From: an uncultured Bacilli bacterium
GTDB lineage: Bacteria > Bacillota_I > Bacilli_A > RFN20 > CAG-826
DNA: 64,000 nt
Assembly: GCA_934168325.1 (NCBI GenBank)
Contig: CAKPNG010000002.1
Location: forward strand, 1-64,000
Direction: 5' to 3'
Shown here: piece by piece, positions 16,677 through 25,135 of the stretch
How positions within the stretch are numbered: the first letter of the stretch is position 1
Layout: each line of letters starts with the position of its first letter
Notes under the pieces: model-generated
Told to the model about the DNA's origin: nothing
Database searches by the model: none
What the model saw: only the letters and a program-made list of their open reading frames with translations
Translations under genes and position numbers: made by a program

Positions 16677-17564
16677 ATGAAATTTTTAAAGATATTAGCT
16701 ACACCTTTTGTTAAATTATGGGGATGGATTAGAGATACAGCTTGGGTTCAACCACTTCTTATTGTTGGATGTATATTTGCTGTTATTTTCTCAATACCAT
16801 ATATTTCTAAAGGTATTCAAAACTTATCCAATAAAGAAGAAGATTCAATGAAGTTCTATAATAACAATCGTTTATCAATGTCAGGAGCTTATAAAGATAG
16901 TTCAGATGCTGGTAAATTCTTACTTTCTTATAGTAAAACTCAAGAAGCTTGGGAAACTTATAATAAATCTACTGAAGAAACTAAAATTAAAGAAGCTAAA
17001 ACTCAATTAGATTCTTTTACTGATAAATATGGCGAAAAATTCTATTTTGTCTTAGCTAAATCAAGTTGTGAAGCTTGTGACAATATTTCTACTGGTTTAG
17101 AATATCTTAAAAATAATCAAAAGAACTATGATGTTAGTGGTATTAAATTACATACTATCGTTGTTGATCAAAAATTAACTAAAAACAAAGAAGATGAAAA
17201 TTATAAAACTGATAGTGCTTTTAAAATGATTTATGATAATAACGCTGGTGCTTTTGAAAGTTTCTATGAAGCAGGAAGAAATGGTTCATATTACACATCT
17301 AATCTTAGTAATTATGATTCTTATGTTGATAATTTAGAAACATTATTAGAAAAAGTTGATGCAGTTAAAGTTCCTTTAGTTGTTTTAATTGATTTATCTA
17401 AAGATGCAAATAAAGAATATACTATGAAAGGATATGATTATATTGCTACTCAAGTATTCTTTGAAATTACTGGAGATACAAAATATGATAGAGCATCTCA
17501 ATTTGCAGATTGCTGGAAATATAAAGGTGATGTCTTCGGTAAAAGAGTTGTTACTGATAAATAA
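16677..17564 (+). CDS. Membrane-anchored thioredoxin-like protein with a CxxC site
   Basis: 295 residues. An amphipathic N-terminus (1-20) is followed by one transmembrane segment (about 24-44), then a largely extracellular domain. The stretch FYFVLAKSSCEACDNIS puts Cys131-x-x-Cys134 after a beta strand, as in thioredoxin-fold active sites. A later VPLVVLIDLS strand fits the cis-Pro strand of the fold. Likely role: thiol-disulfide exchange or handling of surface proteins outside the membrane. The specific substrate is unknown and overall similarity to named families is weak. Clean promoter upstream and strong terminator downstream make it monocistronic. Confidence 0.6.
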   Translation: MKFLKILATPFVKLWGWIRDTAWVQPLLIVGCIFAVIFSIPYISKGIQNLSNKEEDSMKFYNNNRLSMSGAYKDSSDAGKFLLSYSKTQEAWETYNKSTEETKIKEAKTQLDSFTDKYGEKFYFVLAKSSCEACDNISTGLEYLKNNQKNYDVSGIKLHTIVVDQKLTKNKEDENYKTDSAFKMIYDNNAGAFESFYEAGRNGSYYTSNLSNYDSYVDNLETLLEKVDAVKVPLVVLIDLSKDANKEYTMKGYDYIATQVFFEITGDTKYDRASQFADCWKYKGDVFGKRVVTDK

Positions 17565-17596
17565 TAATTAATTATATTAATATAATAAAAGCATAG

Positions 17597-17620
17597 GGTG
17601 AATCAATGATTCACCTTTTT
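17597..17620 (+). terminator. Intrinsic terminator of the thioredoxin-like gene
   Basis: GGTGAATC and GATTCACC with a three-base loop followed by TTTTT. Strong, and the best stem in the neighbourhood. Confidence 0.9.
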
Positions 17621-17668
17621 ATATATAATTAATTATTATTACTACTTCTTCTATATATCTTATATATA

Positions 17669-18154
17669 TTATTTGATTTTATCTTTATAAGCTTTTAAAA
17701 CAACATCAGGTACTAAAGGAGATATATCTACTCCACATCTATACATTTCATCAATTGATGAACTAGATATAAATGTAGTTTCTTTATGAGACATTAAAAA
17801 TACCATTTCTATATCTGAATCGATATATTCATTAGCAGCAGCAAGTTGCCATTCATATTCAAAATCACTTACTACTCTTATACCTCTAATTAAAGCAATA
17901 GCATTATGACTTTTAGCATAATTAATAGTTAATCCACTAGTAGAATCTACTTTAATATTAGGATAATCTTTAGTTGCTTCTTTAACCATATTAATTCTTT
18001 CATCAATATTAAAACGATAATTACCTAATTTATCTTTATTAAAAGCTATTAATACTATTATTTCATCAAATAATTTACTAGCTCTAAATAATATATCTAA
18101 ATGTCCATTAGTAATAGGATCAAAACTTCCTGGATATATACCAATTCTTTTCAT
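17669..18154 (-). CDS. coaD: Phosphopantetheine adenylyltransferase
   Basis: 161 residues, the normal length. Adenylates 4'-phosphopantetheine to dephospho-CoA in coenzyme A synthesis. GIYPGSFDPITNGHLD carries the nucleotidyltransferase T/HxGH motif, LIRGIR binds substrate, and ISSSSI is the C-terminal ATP-binding motif. It follows rsmD with a three-base gap and its Shine-Dalgarno AGAGGT lies in the rsmD end. The ylbF-rsmD-coaD order matches Bacillus ylbF-ylbH-ylbI. Confidence 0.97.
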   Translation of the reverse strand: MKRIGIYPGSFDPITNGHLDILFRASKLFDEIIVLIAFNKDKLGNYRFNIDERINMVKEATKDYPNIKVDSTSGLTINYAKSHNAIALIRGIRVVSDFEYEWQLAAANEYIDSDIEMVFLMSHKETTFISSSSIDEMYRCGVDISPLVPDVVLKAYKDKIK

Positions 18155-18157
18155 AAT

Positions 18158-18694
18158 TTATTTACCTCTTAATATATATAATCTACTTCTTCCATATCTT
18201 AATTCTTTTATATTATAATCATTAAATTCATTAATATCTAATTCATTATCTCTTTCTATAATAATAATAGAATCATGATTAATTATTCTATTATTATTTA
18301 ATAGATCTATAAATTCTTTATTTATATTATATCTATAAGGAGGATCTATAAAGATAATATCAAATGTCATATTTAATTTATTGATGATTTTATAAAAATC
18401 ATCATTATATATCTTTATATCTTCTTTTATATTAAGTTTATTAATATTAGATAATATAACATTATAAGAAGATTTATTTATTTCTATACCTATTACTTTT
18501 TTACAACCTCTACTAATAGCTTCAATAGCAATAGCTCCACTACCACTAAAACAATCTAAAAATGTTTTATTAGATATATCACCTAATGAATTAAATAAAC
18601 CTTCTTTTAAGATATCTTTACTAGCTCTAGTAATACTTTTATCAGGTTGATCTAATAATCTTCTTTTATATTTACCACCAATAACTCTAAGCAT
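18158..18694 (-). CDS. rsmD: 16S rRNA (guanine(966)-N(2))-methyltransferase
   Basis: 178 residues. Methylates G966 of 16S rRNA during small-subunit assembly. N-terminal LRVIGGKYKRR and TRASKDILKEGLFN are family hallmarks, FLDCFSGSGAIAIEA is the SAM-binding loop and FIDPPYR the catalytic DPPY motif. AAAGGA provides the ribosome site; the gap to ylbF is one base. Confidence 0.95.
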   Translation of the reverse strand: MLRVIGGKYKRRLLDQPDKSITRASKDILKEGLFNSLGDISNKTFLDCFSGSGAIAIEAISRGCKKVIGIEINKSSYNVILSNINKLNIKEDIKIYNDDFYKIINKLNMTFDIIFIDPPYRYNINKEFIDLLNNNRIINHDSIIIIERDNELDINEFNDYNIKELRYGRSRLYILRGK

Positions 18695-18695
18695 C

Positions 18696-19037
18696 TTAAT
18701 CCTTTATAAAATTAAATAATTTATTATCTATTTCTTCATATAATTTATTTAAATTATTTATTTTTTCATAATATATTCTTACATCTTCTATCTTATTAAT
18801 ATTATCCATTATTTCTTTTAATTTAATATTAATAGATAATACTTCTTTAGAATTTCTACCATAGTGATTAATAGCATCTTCATATTCCATAATAATTAAA
18901 TCTTTTTTATAAGCTAATCTCATAAGTTCTTCATTATTATTTATTTTATTTTCCATCTCTATATATTCTTTATATTCTATTGAATCGTGTATTAATTCAT
19001 TTAATAAAGAACATTTAATTAATAATTCACTATCCAT
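18696..19037 (-). CDS. ylbF: YlbF/YmcA family protein
   Basis: 113 residues, helical throughout. The central pattern (a Phe/Tyr-rich helix, NNNEELMRLAYKKDLIIMEYEDAINHYG) resembles the Com_YlbF family. In Bacillus, YlbF with YmcA and YaaT forms the Y-complex that works with RNase Y and phosphorelay signalling. Identification leans on the conserved ylbF-rsmD-coaD order. There is no Shine-Dalgarno: TGTTAAAAT, an extended -10 box, ends seven bases before the ATG, suggesting a leaderless mRNA. Confidence 0.75.
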   Translation of the reverse strand: MDSELLIKCSLLNELIHDSIEYKEYIEMENKINNNEELMRLAYKKDLIIMEYEDAINHYGRNSKEVLSINIKLKEIMDNINKIEDVRIYYEKINNLNKLYEEIDNKLFNFIKD

Positions 19038-19044
19038 ATTAATT

Positions 19045-19053
19045 ATTTTAACA
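19045..19053 (-). promoter_or_regulatory. Extended -10 box of ylbF, leaderless start
   Basis: Minus strand TG-T-TAAAAT with seven bases before the ATG at 19037. Transcription would begin at or next to the start codon. Confidence 0.5.
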
Positions 19054-19115
19054 TAATTAATATGTATAAATGTAGATAAATACGCATAAATATGGTTTAA
19101 ATATTCAATTTGTAT

Positions 19116-19121
19116 TATAAT
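19116..19121 (+). promoter_or_regulatory. -10 box of def, leaderless start
   Basis: TATAAT ends six bases before the ATG at 19128, so position +1 falls at the start codon. No Shine-Dalgarno is present. Confidence 0.5.
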
Positions 19122-19127
19122 TCTTAT

Positions 19128-19676
19128 ATGAAAATTTTTAAGATAGTAAAAGATAACAAGAAAAGTTTAAGAGAAAAAAGTGTAGAAGTAACTTTACCTT
19201 TATCTAAAGAAGATAAAGAAACATTATTTGAGATGTTAGAATATTTAAAAATATCTCAAGATGATGAATTAGCTAATAAATATGGTATTAGATCAGGAGT
19301 TGGATTAGCTGCTCCTCAAATTGGATTAAATAAATGTATGTTAGCAATTTATATACCTACTGAAAAAGAGATATATCAATATTTATTAGTAAATCCAGTT
19401 ATTGTTAGTGAAAGTGCTAAATTAGCTTATTTAGAGCAAGGTGAAGGATGTTTATCTGTAGATAAAGATCATAAAGGTTATGTATATCGTCATTATAAGG
19501 TAAGAGTTAAAGCATTTGATGCTTTAGTTAATAAAGATGTTGAATTAGTATTTACTGGTTATTTAGCAATTGTAGTTCAACATGAAATTGATCATTTAAA
19601 AGGTATTTTATATTATGATCATATTAATAAATTAGAACCTTTTAAGAAATTACCAAATAGTATTTCAATAGGATAA
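19128..19676 (+). CDS. def: Peptide deformylase
   Basis: 182 residues. Removes the formyl group from the N-terminal Met of nascent proteins. All three catalytic motifs are present: GVGLAAPQIG, EGCLSV (metal Cys) and QHEIDHLKG (HExxH). The length and the insertion between motifs fit the type 2 deformylases of Gram-positives. The frame is open to 19110 (TTG), but ATG 19128 matches the family N-terminus. It has no ribosome binding site and appears leaderless. It is divergent from ylbF. Confidence 0.95.
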   Translation: MKIFKIVKDNKKSLREKSVEVTLPLSKEDKETLFEMLEYLKISQDDELANKYGIRSGVGLAAPQIGLNKCMLAIYIPTEKEIYQYLLVNPVIVSESAKLAYLEQGEGCLSVDKDHKGYVYRHYKVRVKAFDALVNKDVELVFTGYLAIVVQHEIDHLKGILYYDHINKLEPFKKLPNSISIG

Positions 19677-19688
19677 AAAATTAGTAAA

Positions 19689-19763
19689 TTTTATCTATTT
19701 TTCTTGTATCTATCAGTCTATTTTTATATAATTAAATCGCTTAAGAATTATATATAGATAAAA
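19689..19763 (+). promoter_or_regulatory. Long-range inverted repeat in the rnjA leader
   Basis: TTTTATCTAT at 19689-19698 is complementary to ATAGATAAAA at 19754-19763, which directly abuts the AAGGAG ribosome site of rnjA. Pairing would place a stem against the Shine-Dalgarno. Many ribonuclease mRNAs autoregulate; here this is only a possibility. Confidence 0.3.
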
Positions 19764-19780
19764 AGGAGTTTGTTTTTAAA

Positions 19781-21469
19781 ATGGTAATGAAGATAGCGAA
19801 TAATCCTATCAAGATTTATGCTTTAGGCGGTCTTGGTGAAGTTGGCAAAAACACTTATTGTATTGAAAGTGAAAGACATTTAATCATTATTGATGCTGGA
19901 GTTAAATTCCCAGAAGATGATTTAGTTGGCGTTGATTATGTCATTCCTAACTATACTCATTTAAAGAATAACCAAGGTAAAATTAGAGCTCTATTTATAA
20001 CTCATGGTCATGAAGACCATATTGGAGCAATTCCTTTTTTAGTTAAAGCAATTAAAGTACCAGTAATATATGCTCCTAGATTAGCTGCAGCATTAATTCG
20101 CCAAAAATTAGAAGAAAAGAAATGTAAAGAAAAAGTTAATATTATTGAATATGATGAAAATAGTAACATCGTAGCTGGTGAATTTAATGTTAGTTTCTTT
20201 AGAGTAACTCACTCAATTCCTGATTCTTTTGGAATTTGTGTTGATACTAGTGAAGGTCGAATTGTTACTACAGGCGACTTTAAAATCGATTTAACACCTG
20301 TTGGTCCTGATATTCAAATAGCTAAAATGGCTGATATTGGAGAAAGTGGAGTTGATTTATTACTTGCTGATTCAACTAATGCTGAAAAAGAAGGTTGGAC
20401 ACCTAGTGAAAGAAATGTTATTAATTCAATTAATGAAATATTTGATAAAGCTCCAGGTAGATTAATTATTTCTACTTTTAGTAGTAACGTCTCTCGTATT
20501 CAACAAATTGTTGAATCAGCTATTTTACATCATCGTAAACTTGTGGTTGTTGGTCGTAGTATGGTCAATACTTTAGAATATGCTCGTAAATTTGGTTATA
20601 TTAAAATACCTACAACTATTTTAAGAACTGTTGAAACAATGCATGATTGTAAAGATAGTGAGATGGTTATTTTGTGTACTGGTAGTCAAGGTGAGCCTAT
20701 GGCTGCTTTAAGTAGAATTGCTAATGGTACATTTAAGAACTTGCATATAATTCCAGGAGATACAGTTGTATTTTCTAGTTCTCCTATTCCAGGAAATGGA
20801 ACTAGTATTAATAAAGTAGTTAATTTATTAACTAGATTAGGAGCTGATGTTATTACTAATAGTGTATTTAGTGATATCCATTCTTCAGGTCACCCATCTA
20901 GAAAAGAACTTCAATTAAATTTAAAATTATTTAATCCTAAATACTTTATGCCAGCTCATGGTGAATATCATATGCTTAAATTACATGCTGATTTAGCTAA
21001 AAATATTGGTATTCCTAGTGAAAATATCTTTGTTTTAGGTAATGGTGATACCTTAGTATTAAATAATCATAAAATTACTGATGGTGAGCGTATTATTGCT
21101 GATGATGTTTATATTGATGGTAATGATATAAACGGTGTTTCTACTGCTGTTATTAGAGACCGTAAGATTCTTCAAGATGATGGAATGGTTAGTGTTTTAA
21201 TTTGCTTAGATTCTAAATCAAATAAATTAGCTACTGCTCCAAAAGTTATTACTTGTGGATTTGTTAGTAATGGTGCTGCTGAATCTCATTTAACTCGTCA
21301 CGCTTCAACTCAAGTTGAAGAAGCTTTAAATAATTTATTACTAACTACAAGTAAAGTTACTTTTGGTGATATTAAAAATACTATACGTAGTGTCGTTTCT
21401 AAATATTATTTTAGAAAGACTCAACGTAATCCAATGATTATTCCATTAATCATGAATTATAATAACTAA
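19781..21469 (+). CDS. rnjA: Ribonuclease J
   Basis: 562 residues, standard RNase J size. 5'-3' exonuclease and endonuclease of mRNA decay and rRNA maturation. Metallo-beta-lactamase motifs: GGLGEVGKNTY, the zinc-binding THGHEDHIGA, GDFKID and, in the beta-CASP part, STFSSNVSRIQQ, CTGSQGEP and HSSGHP with PAHGEYHML. The C-terminal domain is present. AAGGAG is 12 bases from the first ATG; a second ATG at 19787 would have longer spacing. The stop overlaps the maf start as TAATG. Confidence 0.96.
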   Translation: MVMKIANNPIKIYALGGLGEVGKNTYCIESERHLIIIDAGVKFPEDDLVGVDYVIPNYTHLKNNQGKIRALFITHGHEDHIGAIPFLVKAIKVPVIYAPRLAAALIRQKLEEKKCKEKVNIIEYDENSNIVAGEFNVSFFRVTHSIPDSFGICVDTSEGRIVTTGDFKIDLTPVGPDIQIAKMADIGESGVDLLLADSTNAEKEGWTPSERNVINSINEIFDKAPGRLIISTFSSNVSRIQQIVESAILHHRKLVVVGRSMVNTLEYARKFGYIKIPTTILRTVETMHDCKDSEMVILCTGSQGEPMAALSRIANGTFKNLHIIPGDTVVFSSSPIPGNGTSINKVVNLLTRLGADVITNSVFSDIHSSGHPSRKELQLNLKLFNPKYFMPAHGEYHMLKLHADLAKNIGIPSENIFVLGNGDTLVLNNHKITDGERIIADDVYIDGNDINGVSTAVIRDRKILQDDGMVSVLICLDSKSNKLATAPKVITCGFVSNGAAESHLTRHASTQVEEALNNLLLTTSKVTFGDIKNTIRSVVSKYYFRKTQRNPMIIPLIMNYNN

Positions 21470-22029
21470 TGATTTATTTAGGTAGTTCTTCTCCTCGAAG
21501 AATTGAATATATTAAAAAAATTACTAATGATTTCAAAATAATAAATCCTCTTTTTGATGAATCAAAAGTATCTAAAAATGATTTATTTTATTCATTTAAA
21601 ATTAGTAGAAAAAAGCTTCTTTCTATAAAAAACCTTGTAAAACCCCAAGATTTTTTTATTTGTTTTGATACAATAGTTAAATATAAAAATCATATATTAA
21701 CTAAACCAGTTAATGAATTAGAAGCTAAAAAAGATTTAAAGATGCTATCTAATCATAAGCATGTTGTTATTACTAGTGTTACTTATTCTTATCAAAATAA
21801 AATACATACTAAATTAATTAAAACTAAAGTATATTTTAATAAATTAACTGATAAAGATATCTCTACTTATATTAAAGAAGTATATGTTTATGATAAAGCT
21901 GGATCTTATGCTATCCAAGAAGATTCATCTATTAAATTAATTAAAGAAATAAAGGGAAGCTACTCTAATGTAGTAGGCTTCCCTATTGAATGCGTTACTA
22001 AGATATTAAAGAAATATAATATTATTTAA
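21469..22029 (+). CDS. maf: Maf-like nucleoside triphosphate pyrophosphatase
   Basis: 186 residues. Family motifs in order: LGSSSPRR at the N-terminus, CFDTIV (the catalytic DTxV), KAGSYAIQ and GSYSNVVGFPI. Maf proteins hydrolyse non-canonical or regulatory NTPs (dTTP, UTP or modified pyrimidines) to the monophosphate. Translationally coupled to rnjA by a one-base overlap. It converges on and overlaps nadK by eight bases. Confidence 0.9.
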   Translation: MIYLGSSSPRRIEYIKKITNDFKIINPLFDESKVSKNDLFYSFKISRKKLLSIKNLVKPQDFFICFDTIVKYKNHILTKPVNELEAKKDLKMLSNHKHVVITSVTYSYQNKIHTKLIKTKVYFNKLTDKDISTYIKEVYVYDKAGSYAIQEDSSIKLIKEIKGSYSNVVGFPIECVTKILKKYNII

Positions 22030-22795
22030 TAAAAGCATCATTAACTTTATTTATAAAACTAACATTAGGATGTTTTAATACTCTTATTTTCCTATCACTA
22101 ATATAAATTTTAATGGCTCCATTAAAATTATCTAGATTATAACTATTATTATCGTAATATATTGAAAATTTATTATAAGCAAAGTTATCTATAGTTATAA
22201 TATCATCTTTATTAAAGATGATAGGTGAATTAATTGAAGAATAGCATCTATTATTAATAGGTGTTTTTTCAATTAATTGCATAATTTCTAATTCGTGACT
22301 TACTAAAGCTCCACCTAATCCTTTATTAATACCACTACTTCCTATTGAAGAAGAAATACAAACACCATCAGCATTTAATCTTTCTAAAAAGTCATCATTA
22401 ACACTAATATCAAAACGTAATGAACTTCCATCATTACTTTCAATACGTACTTCATTTAATGAATAATATGTTTCATTATTAACTTCAAATCCTAATAATG
22501 AATAATCTTTATAGTTATCTTGATATTCATTAATAATATTTTTAATAATATTAAAATCATCAATAACAAATTCACATAAAAATCCTAAATTACCTTCATT
22601 AATCCCAATAAATATTGGAACTTTATCTAAATAAGCATGTACTGCTTTTAAAAATGTTCCATCTCCACCTATAGAAAATACAAATTCTGGATTATATTCA
22701 TCTAGAGTGTGTCCTTCATTTACTAATATATCTATTAGTCTTTCACTTAGTTTTAAGCAACGTTCGTTGTCTTTGTTTTTAACGTAAAATCTCAT
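22022..22795 (-). CDS. nadK: NAD kinase
   Basis: 257 residues from the ATG at 22795 (MRFYVKN), chosen over the open frame to 22897 because AAAGGA lies six bases upstream and family length fits. Phosphorylates NAD to NADP. SIGGDGTFLKAVH is the GGDG nucleotide motif, GINEGNLGFL follows, and DGVCISSSIGSSGINKGLGGALV corresponds to the family's conserved T/S-G-S-T-x-Y region. Divergent from the CYTH gene, as NadK and YjbK-like genes are often neighbours in Bacilli. Confidence 0.93.
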   Translation of the reverse strand: MRFYVKNKDNERCLKLSERLIDILVNEGHTLDEYNPEFVFSIGGDGTFLKAVHAYLDKVPIFIGINEGNLGFLCEFVIDDFNIIKNIINEYQDNYKDYSLLGFEVNNETYYSLNEVRIESNDGSSLRFDISVNDDFLERLNADGVCISSSIGSSGINKGLGGALVSHELEIMQLIEKTPINNRCYSSINSPIIFNKDDIITIDNFAYNKFSIYYDNNSYNLDNFNGAIKIYISDRKIRVLKHPNVSFINKVNDAFIK

Positions 22796-22856
22796 ATGAA
22801 TTCCTTTAAAAAAATCCTTATTTATTGTATCATATTTTATAGGAGAATTAATAGAT

Positions 22857-23438
22857 ATGGCAACAAATATTGAAATTGAAGCAAAAGTATTAATCACAAA
22901 AGAAGAATATTTACGAGTAATTAAATTTTATAAAAAAGAAAACGGTACTAGAATAGATCAAACTAACTATTATATCGATACTGATGATTTATTCTTAAAG
23001 AAATTTGGTATTGGCTTAAGAATTAGAGAAAAAGGTTATTTCACATTAAACTTAAAAGCACCTATGGCTGAAGGTTTACTTGAAAAGAAAGAATCTATTT
23101 CTAAAGAGCAATACGAAGATTTTAAAAACAAAGGCATCTTCCCAACTGGAGACATTAAAAATTTCTTATTAATGCTTGATGTCGATGTTACAAAACTTAA
23201 AATTCAAACTTCTTTATTTACTGAAAGAATTGAAATCGATAACTATGCTAGTGGGGAAATCTTTTCCATTGACAAAAATAAATACAACGGAATTGAAGAC
23301 TATGAACTTGAAATGGAAGGTAATTCCATCGATAGAGCTAGAAATGCATTAAAAGAAAAATGTGCTGAACTTAATATTCCATATGTCGAAAATCAAAAAT
23401 CGAAACAAGTTCGTGCAATGGATACTATTAAAAAATAA
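22857..23438 (+). CDS. CYTH domain protein (YjbK-like triphosphatase)
   Basis: 193 residues. Begins with NIEIEAKVLI, the ExExK signature of the CYTH triphosphate tunnel, followed by alternating strands rich in Arg/Lys/Glu (GIGLRIREK, LNLKAPMAEG, LFTERIEID, YELEMEG). Family members hydrolyse inorganic triphosphate or nucleotide triphosphates. AGGAGA precedes the ATG. Followed by a strong bidirectional terminator. Confidence 0.88.
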   Translation: MATNIEIEAKVLITKEEYLRVIKFYKKENGTRIDQTNYYIDTDDLFLKKFGIGLRIREKGYFTLNLKAPMAEGLLEKKESISKEQYEDFKNKGIFPTGDIKNFLLMLDVDVTKLKIQTSLFTERIEIDNYASGEIFSIDKNKYNGIEDYELEMEGNSIDRARNALKEKCAELNIPYVENQKSKQVRAMDTIKK

Positions 23439-23456
23439 AATTAATTATTAAGAGTT

Positions 23457-23489
23457 AAAAAACCTATGTCGATAAAACATAGGTTTTTT
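23457..23489. terminator. Bidirectional terminator between the CYTH gene and spx
   Basis: AAAAAACCTATG and CATAGGTTTTTT with a nine-base loop; A-tract on one side and T-tract on the other allow termination both ways for these convergent genes. Confidence 0.9.
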
Positions 23490-23528
23490 CATTTAAAAGT
23501 CTTTAGAACTCAACTATTTTTTCAAATT

Positions 23529-23975
23529 TTAATTATTTTGCTTAAAAGCTTCATTGTCTTTTTGGCAATTTGGACAATCTTCACATTGTTCAAATTTAGG
23601 ACAATTAAGTCTTCCTATTCTTCTAGCTGCTGGAATAAAAGAACGAATTTCTTCTTCGTTATATCCAACTTGAATCTTGCGATCATCAACCATAATAGGC
23701 CTTTTCAAGCAACTTGGATTCTTTTTAATAAATTCAATTAATTCATTGACAGTCATTGAATCGATATCAATGTTACCTTCTTTAATAATATTACTTCTTT
23801 TAGAAATAATATCATCCGTACCATTTTCAGTTTTTGATAAAATATCTTTAAGTTCTGTAGGATTTAAAACAGATGTAAAAATGTTTTTTTCAACATAAGG
23901 TATTTTCTGTTCATCAAACCATTTCTTAACTTTTCTACAACTTGAACAACTTGGTGAAGTGTAAATTCTAATCAT
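23529..23975 (-). CDS. spx: Spx/ArsC-family redox regulator with a Cys-rich tail
   Basis: 148 residues. N-terminal SPSCSSCRKVKKWF carries the CxxC redox switch of Spx, and KRPIMVDDRKIQVGYNEEEIRSFIP is the diagnostic C-terminal segment that contacts the RNA polymerase alpha C-terminal domain. Spx redirects transcription under disulfide stress and is degraded by ClpXP. The usual length is about 131 residues; here the tail adds CPKFEQCEDCPNC, four more Cys in 13 residues, a possible second redox or metal site. Good ribosome site (GGGAGGG). Confidence 0.93.
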   Translation of the reverse strand: MIRIYTSPSCSSCRKVKKWFDEQKIPYVEKNIFTSVLNPTELKDILSKTENGTDDIISKRSNIIKEGNIDIDSMTVNELIEFIKKNPSCLKRPIMVDDRKIQVGYNEEEIRSFIPAARRIGRLNCPKFEQCEDCPNCQKDNEAFKQNN

Positions 23976-24000
23976 TTTTAAATCCCTCCCTCTTAATATT

Positions 24001-24645
24001 TTACTTTATATAATTTAATATTTCATTAAACTTTTCAATTTTGAATCCAACAATTTCTAATTTGTGTTCTTTACTACAATATCCATAATCACAAAAACAA
24101 AAATCCATGCCAATATTTCTACTAGTTAAAAAGTCAACGTATCCATCTCCGATATATAATCCATTAATGGGATATAAATTAAATTTATCTAATATTATTT
24201 TTAATAATGTTACATCTGGTTTAGGAGGATAAGCTTCATCTTGACCTTGTAAATATAAGAAATCAATCATATTTAATTTATCAGCCATCAATTTTTGTAA
24301 TATATGATTAGGTTTATTACTATAAACGATAATTTTAATACCTAATTCATTTAATTTGAGTAATGTATCTTTAACAGTTTCATAAGGTTCACTATTATAT
24401 TGATTTGCTTCATATAATTTTAAAAAATATTGATATTTAGCTTCTAAATCATCATTAAAATGATCTTCATGAACTAAAGATAAAAATAAACGACGTGCAC
24501 CTCTACCTATAAATCCTTGTACTTCATCTTCGCTATATCTATAACTATAATTAAAATGCTCTAACATTAAATTACTTGCTACAGTCATTCCTGGAAGAGT
24601 ATTAATAAGTGTACCATCTAGATCAATTACAACAAAATTCTTCAT
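24001..24645 (-). CDS. HAD-superfamily hydrolase (phosphoglycolate phosphatase-like)
   Basis: 214 residues. HAD motif I DLDGTLINT, a small helical cap (residues about 18-80), motif II YSNKPN, motif III Lys in YPPKPD, and motif IV GDGYVDFLTS. These are the Gph/PpaX class features. The substrate is not predictable beyond small phosphate esters. GGAGAG precedes the ATG. It sits just downstream of the ribosomal operon terminator, as its own unit. Confidence 0.88.
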   Translation of the reverse strand: MKNFVVIDLDGTLINTLPGMTVASNLMLEHFNYSYRYSEDEVQGFIGRGARRLFLSLVHEDHFNDDLEAKYQYFLKLYEANQYNSEPYETVKDTLLKLNELGIKIIVYSNKPNHILQKLMADKLNMIDFLYLQGQDEAYPPKPDVTLLKIILDKFNLYPINGLYIGDGYVDFLTSRNIGMDFCFCDYGYCSKEHKLEIVGFKIEKFNEILNYIK

Positions 24646-24672
24646 TATAAGTTCTCTCCTATCGTTTAGAAA

Positions 24673-24697
24673 TAAAAAGGAGGGTAAAAGCCCTCCT
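24673..24697 (-). terminator. Terminator of the S10-spc-alpha operon
   Basis: AGGAGGG and CCCTCCT pair around a six-base loop; on the minus strand it is followed by TTTTTATTT. About 20 bases after the rplQ stop. Confidence 0.9.
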
Positions 24698-24717
24698 AAT
24701 CGTTCTTATTATTTTAA

Positions 24718-25113
24718 TTAGTCTGCTAAGATAAGAAGTCTTTGTGGAGCATTATCGCCTTTTCTATTTTCAAGTTTTAAAACGCGAATATATCCACCAT
24801 TACGATTAGCAAATCTTTTTGCTAAATCATTGAATAATTTATCTAAAGCATCGACATCGTTAGCTAAATTGTATTTTCTAAGAATACTAGCTGCGAGTCT
24901 TCTACTATGTAAATCACCTTTTTTTGCATAAGTAACGAGTCTATCAAATGTTTTAACAACATCTTTAACCATACTTCTTGTAACTGTTACTTTTTCAAAA
25001 ATAACGAGTTCAGTGCAAAGATTTCTTACTTGGGCTTTTTGTTTACTTGAGGTATAAGGAGTCTTAAATCTAACACCACCCTTACCATGAACATTCTTTC
25101 TACCTATTTGCAT
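24718..25113 (-). CDS. rplQ: 50S ribosomal protein L17
   Basis: 131 residues. Large-subunit protein near the exit tunnel. Opens with the canonical pattern (here MQIGRKNVHGKGGVRFK, in place of the common MxxRKLGR), then SSKQKAQVRNLCTELVIFEKVTVT and ends GDNAPQRLLILAD. Slightly longer than many. Last gene of the operon, 22 bases after rpoA. Confidence 0.96.
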   Translation of the reverse strand: MQIGRKNVHGKGGVRFKTPYTSSKQKAQVRNLCTELVIFEKVTVTRSMVKDVVKTFDRLVTYAKKGDLHSRRLAASILRKYNLANDVDALDKLFNDLAKRFANRNGGYIRVLKLENRKGDNAPQRLLILAD

Positions 25114-25135
25114 AATTATCTCCCTTTATTTAGAA

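Noticed and set aside
21953..21985. GC-rich hairpin (AGGGAAGC / GCTTCCCT with inner TACT/AGTA) near the end of maf, considered as a terminator.
   Set aside because: It lies inside the conserved GSYSNVVGFP coding motif and has no T-tract; probably a coincidence of codons.
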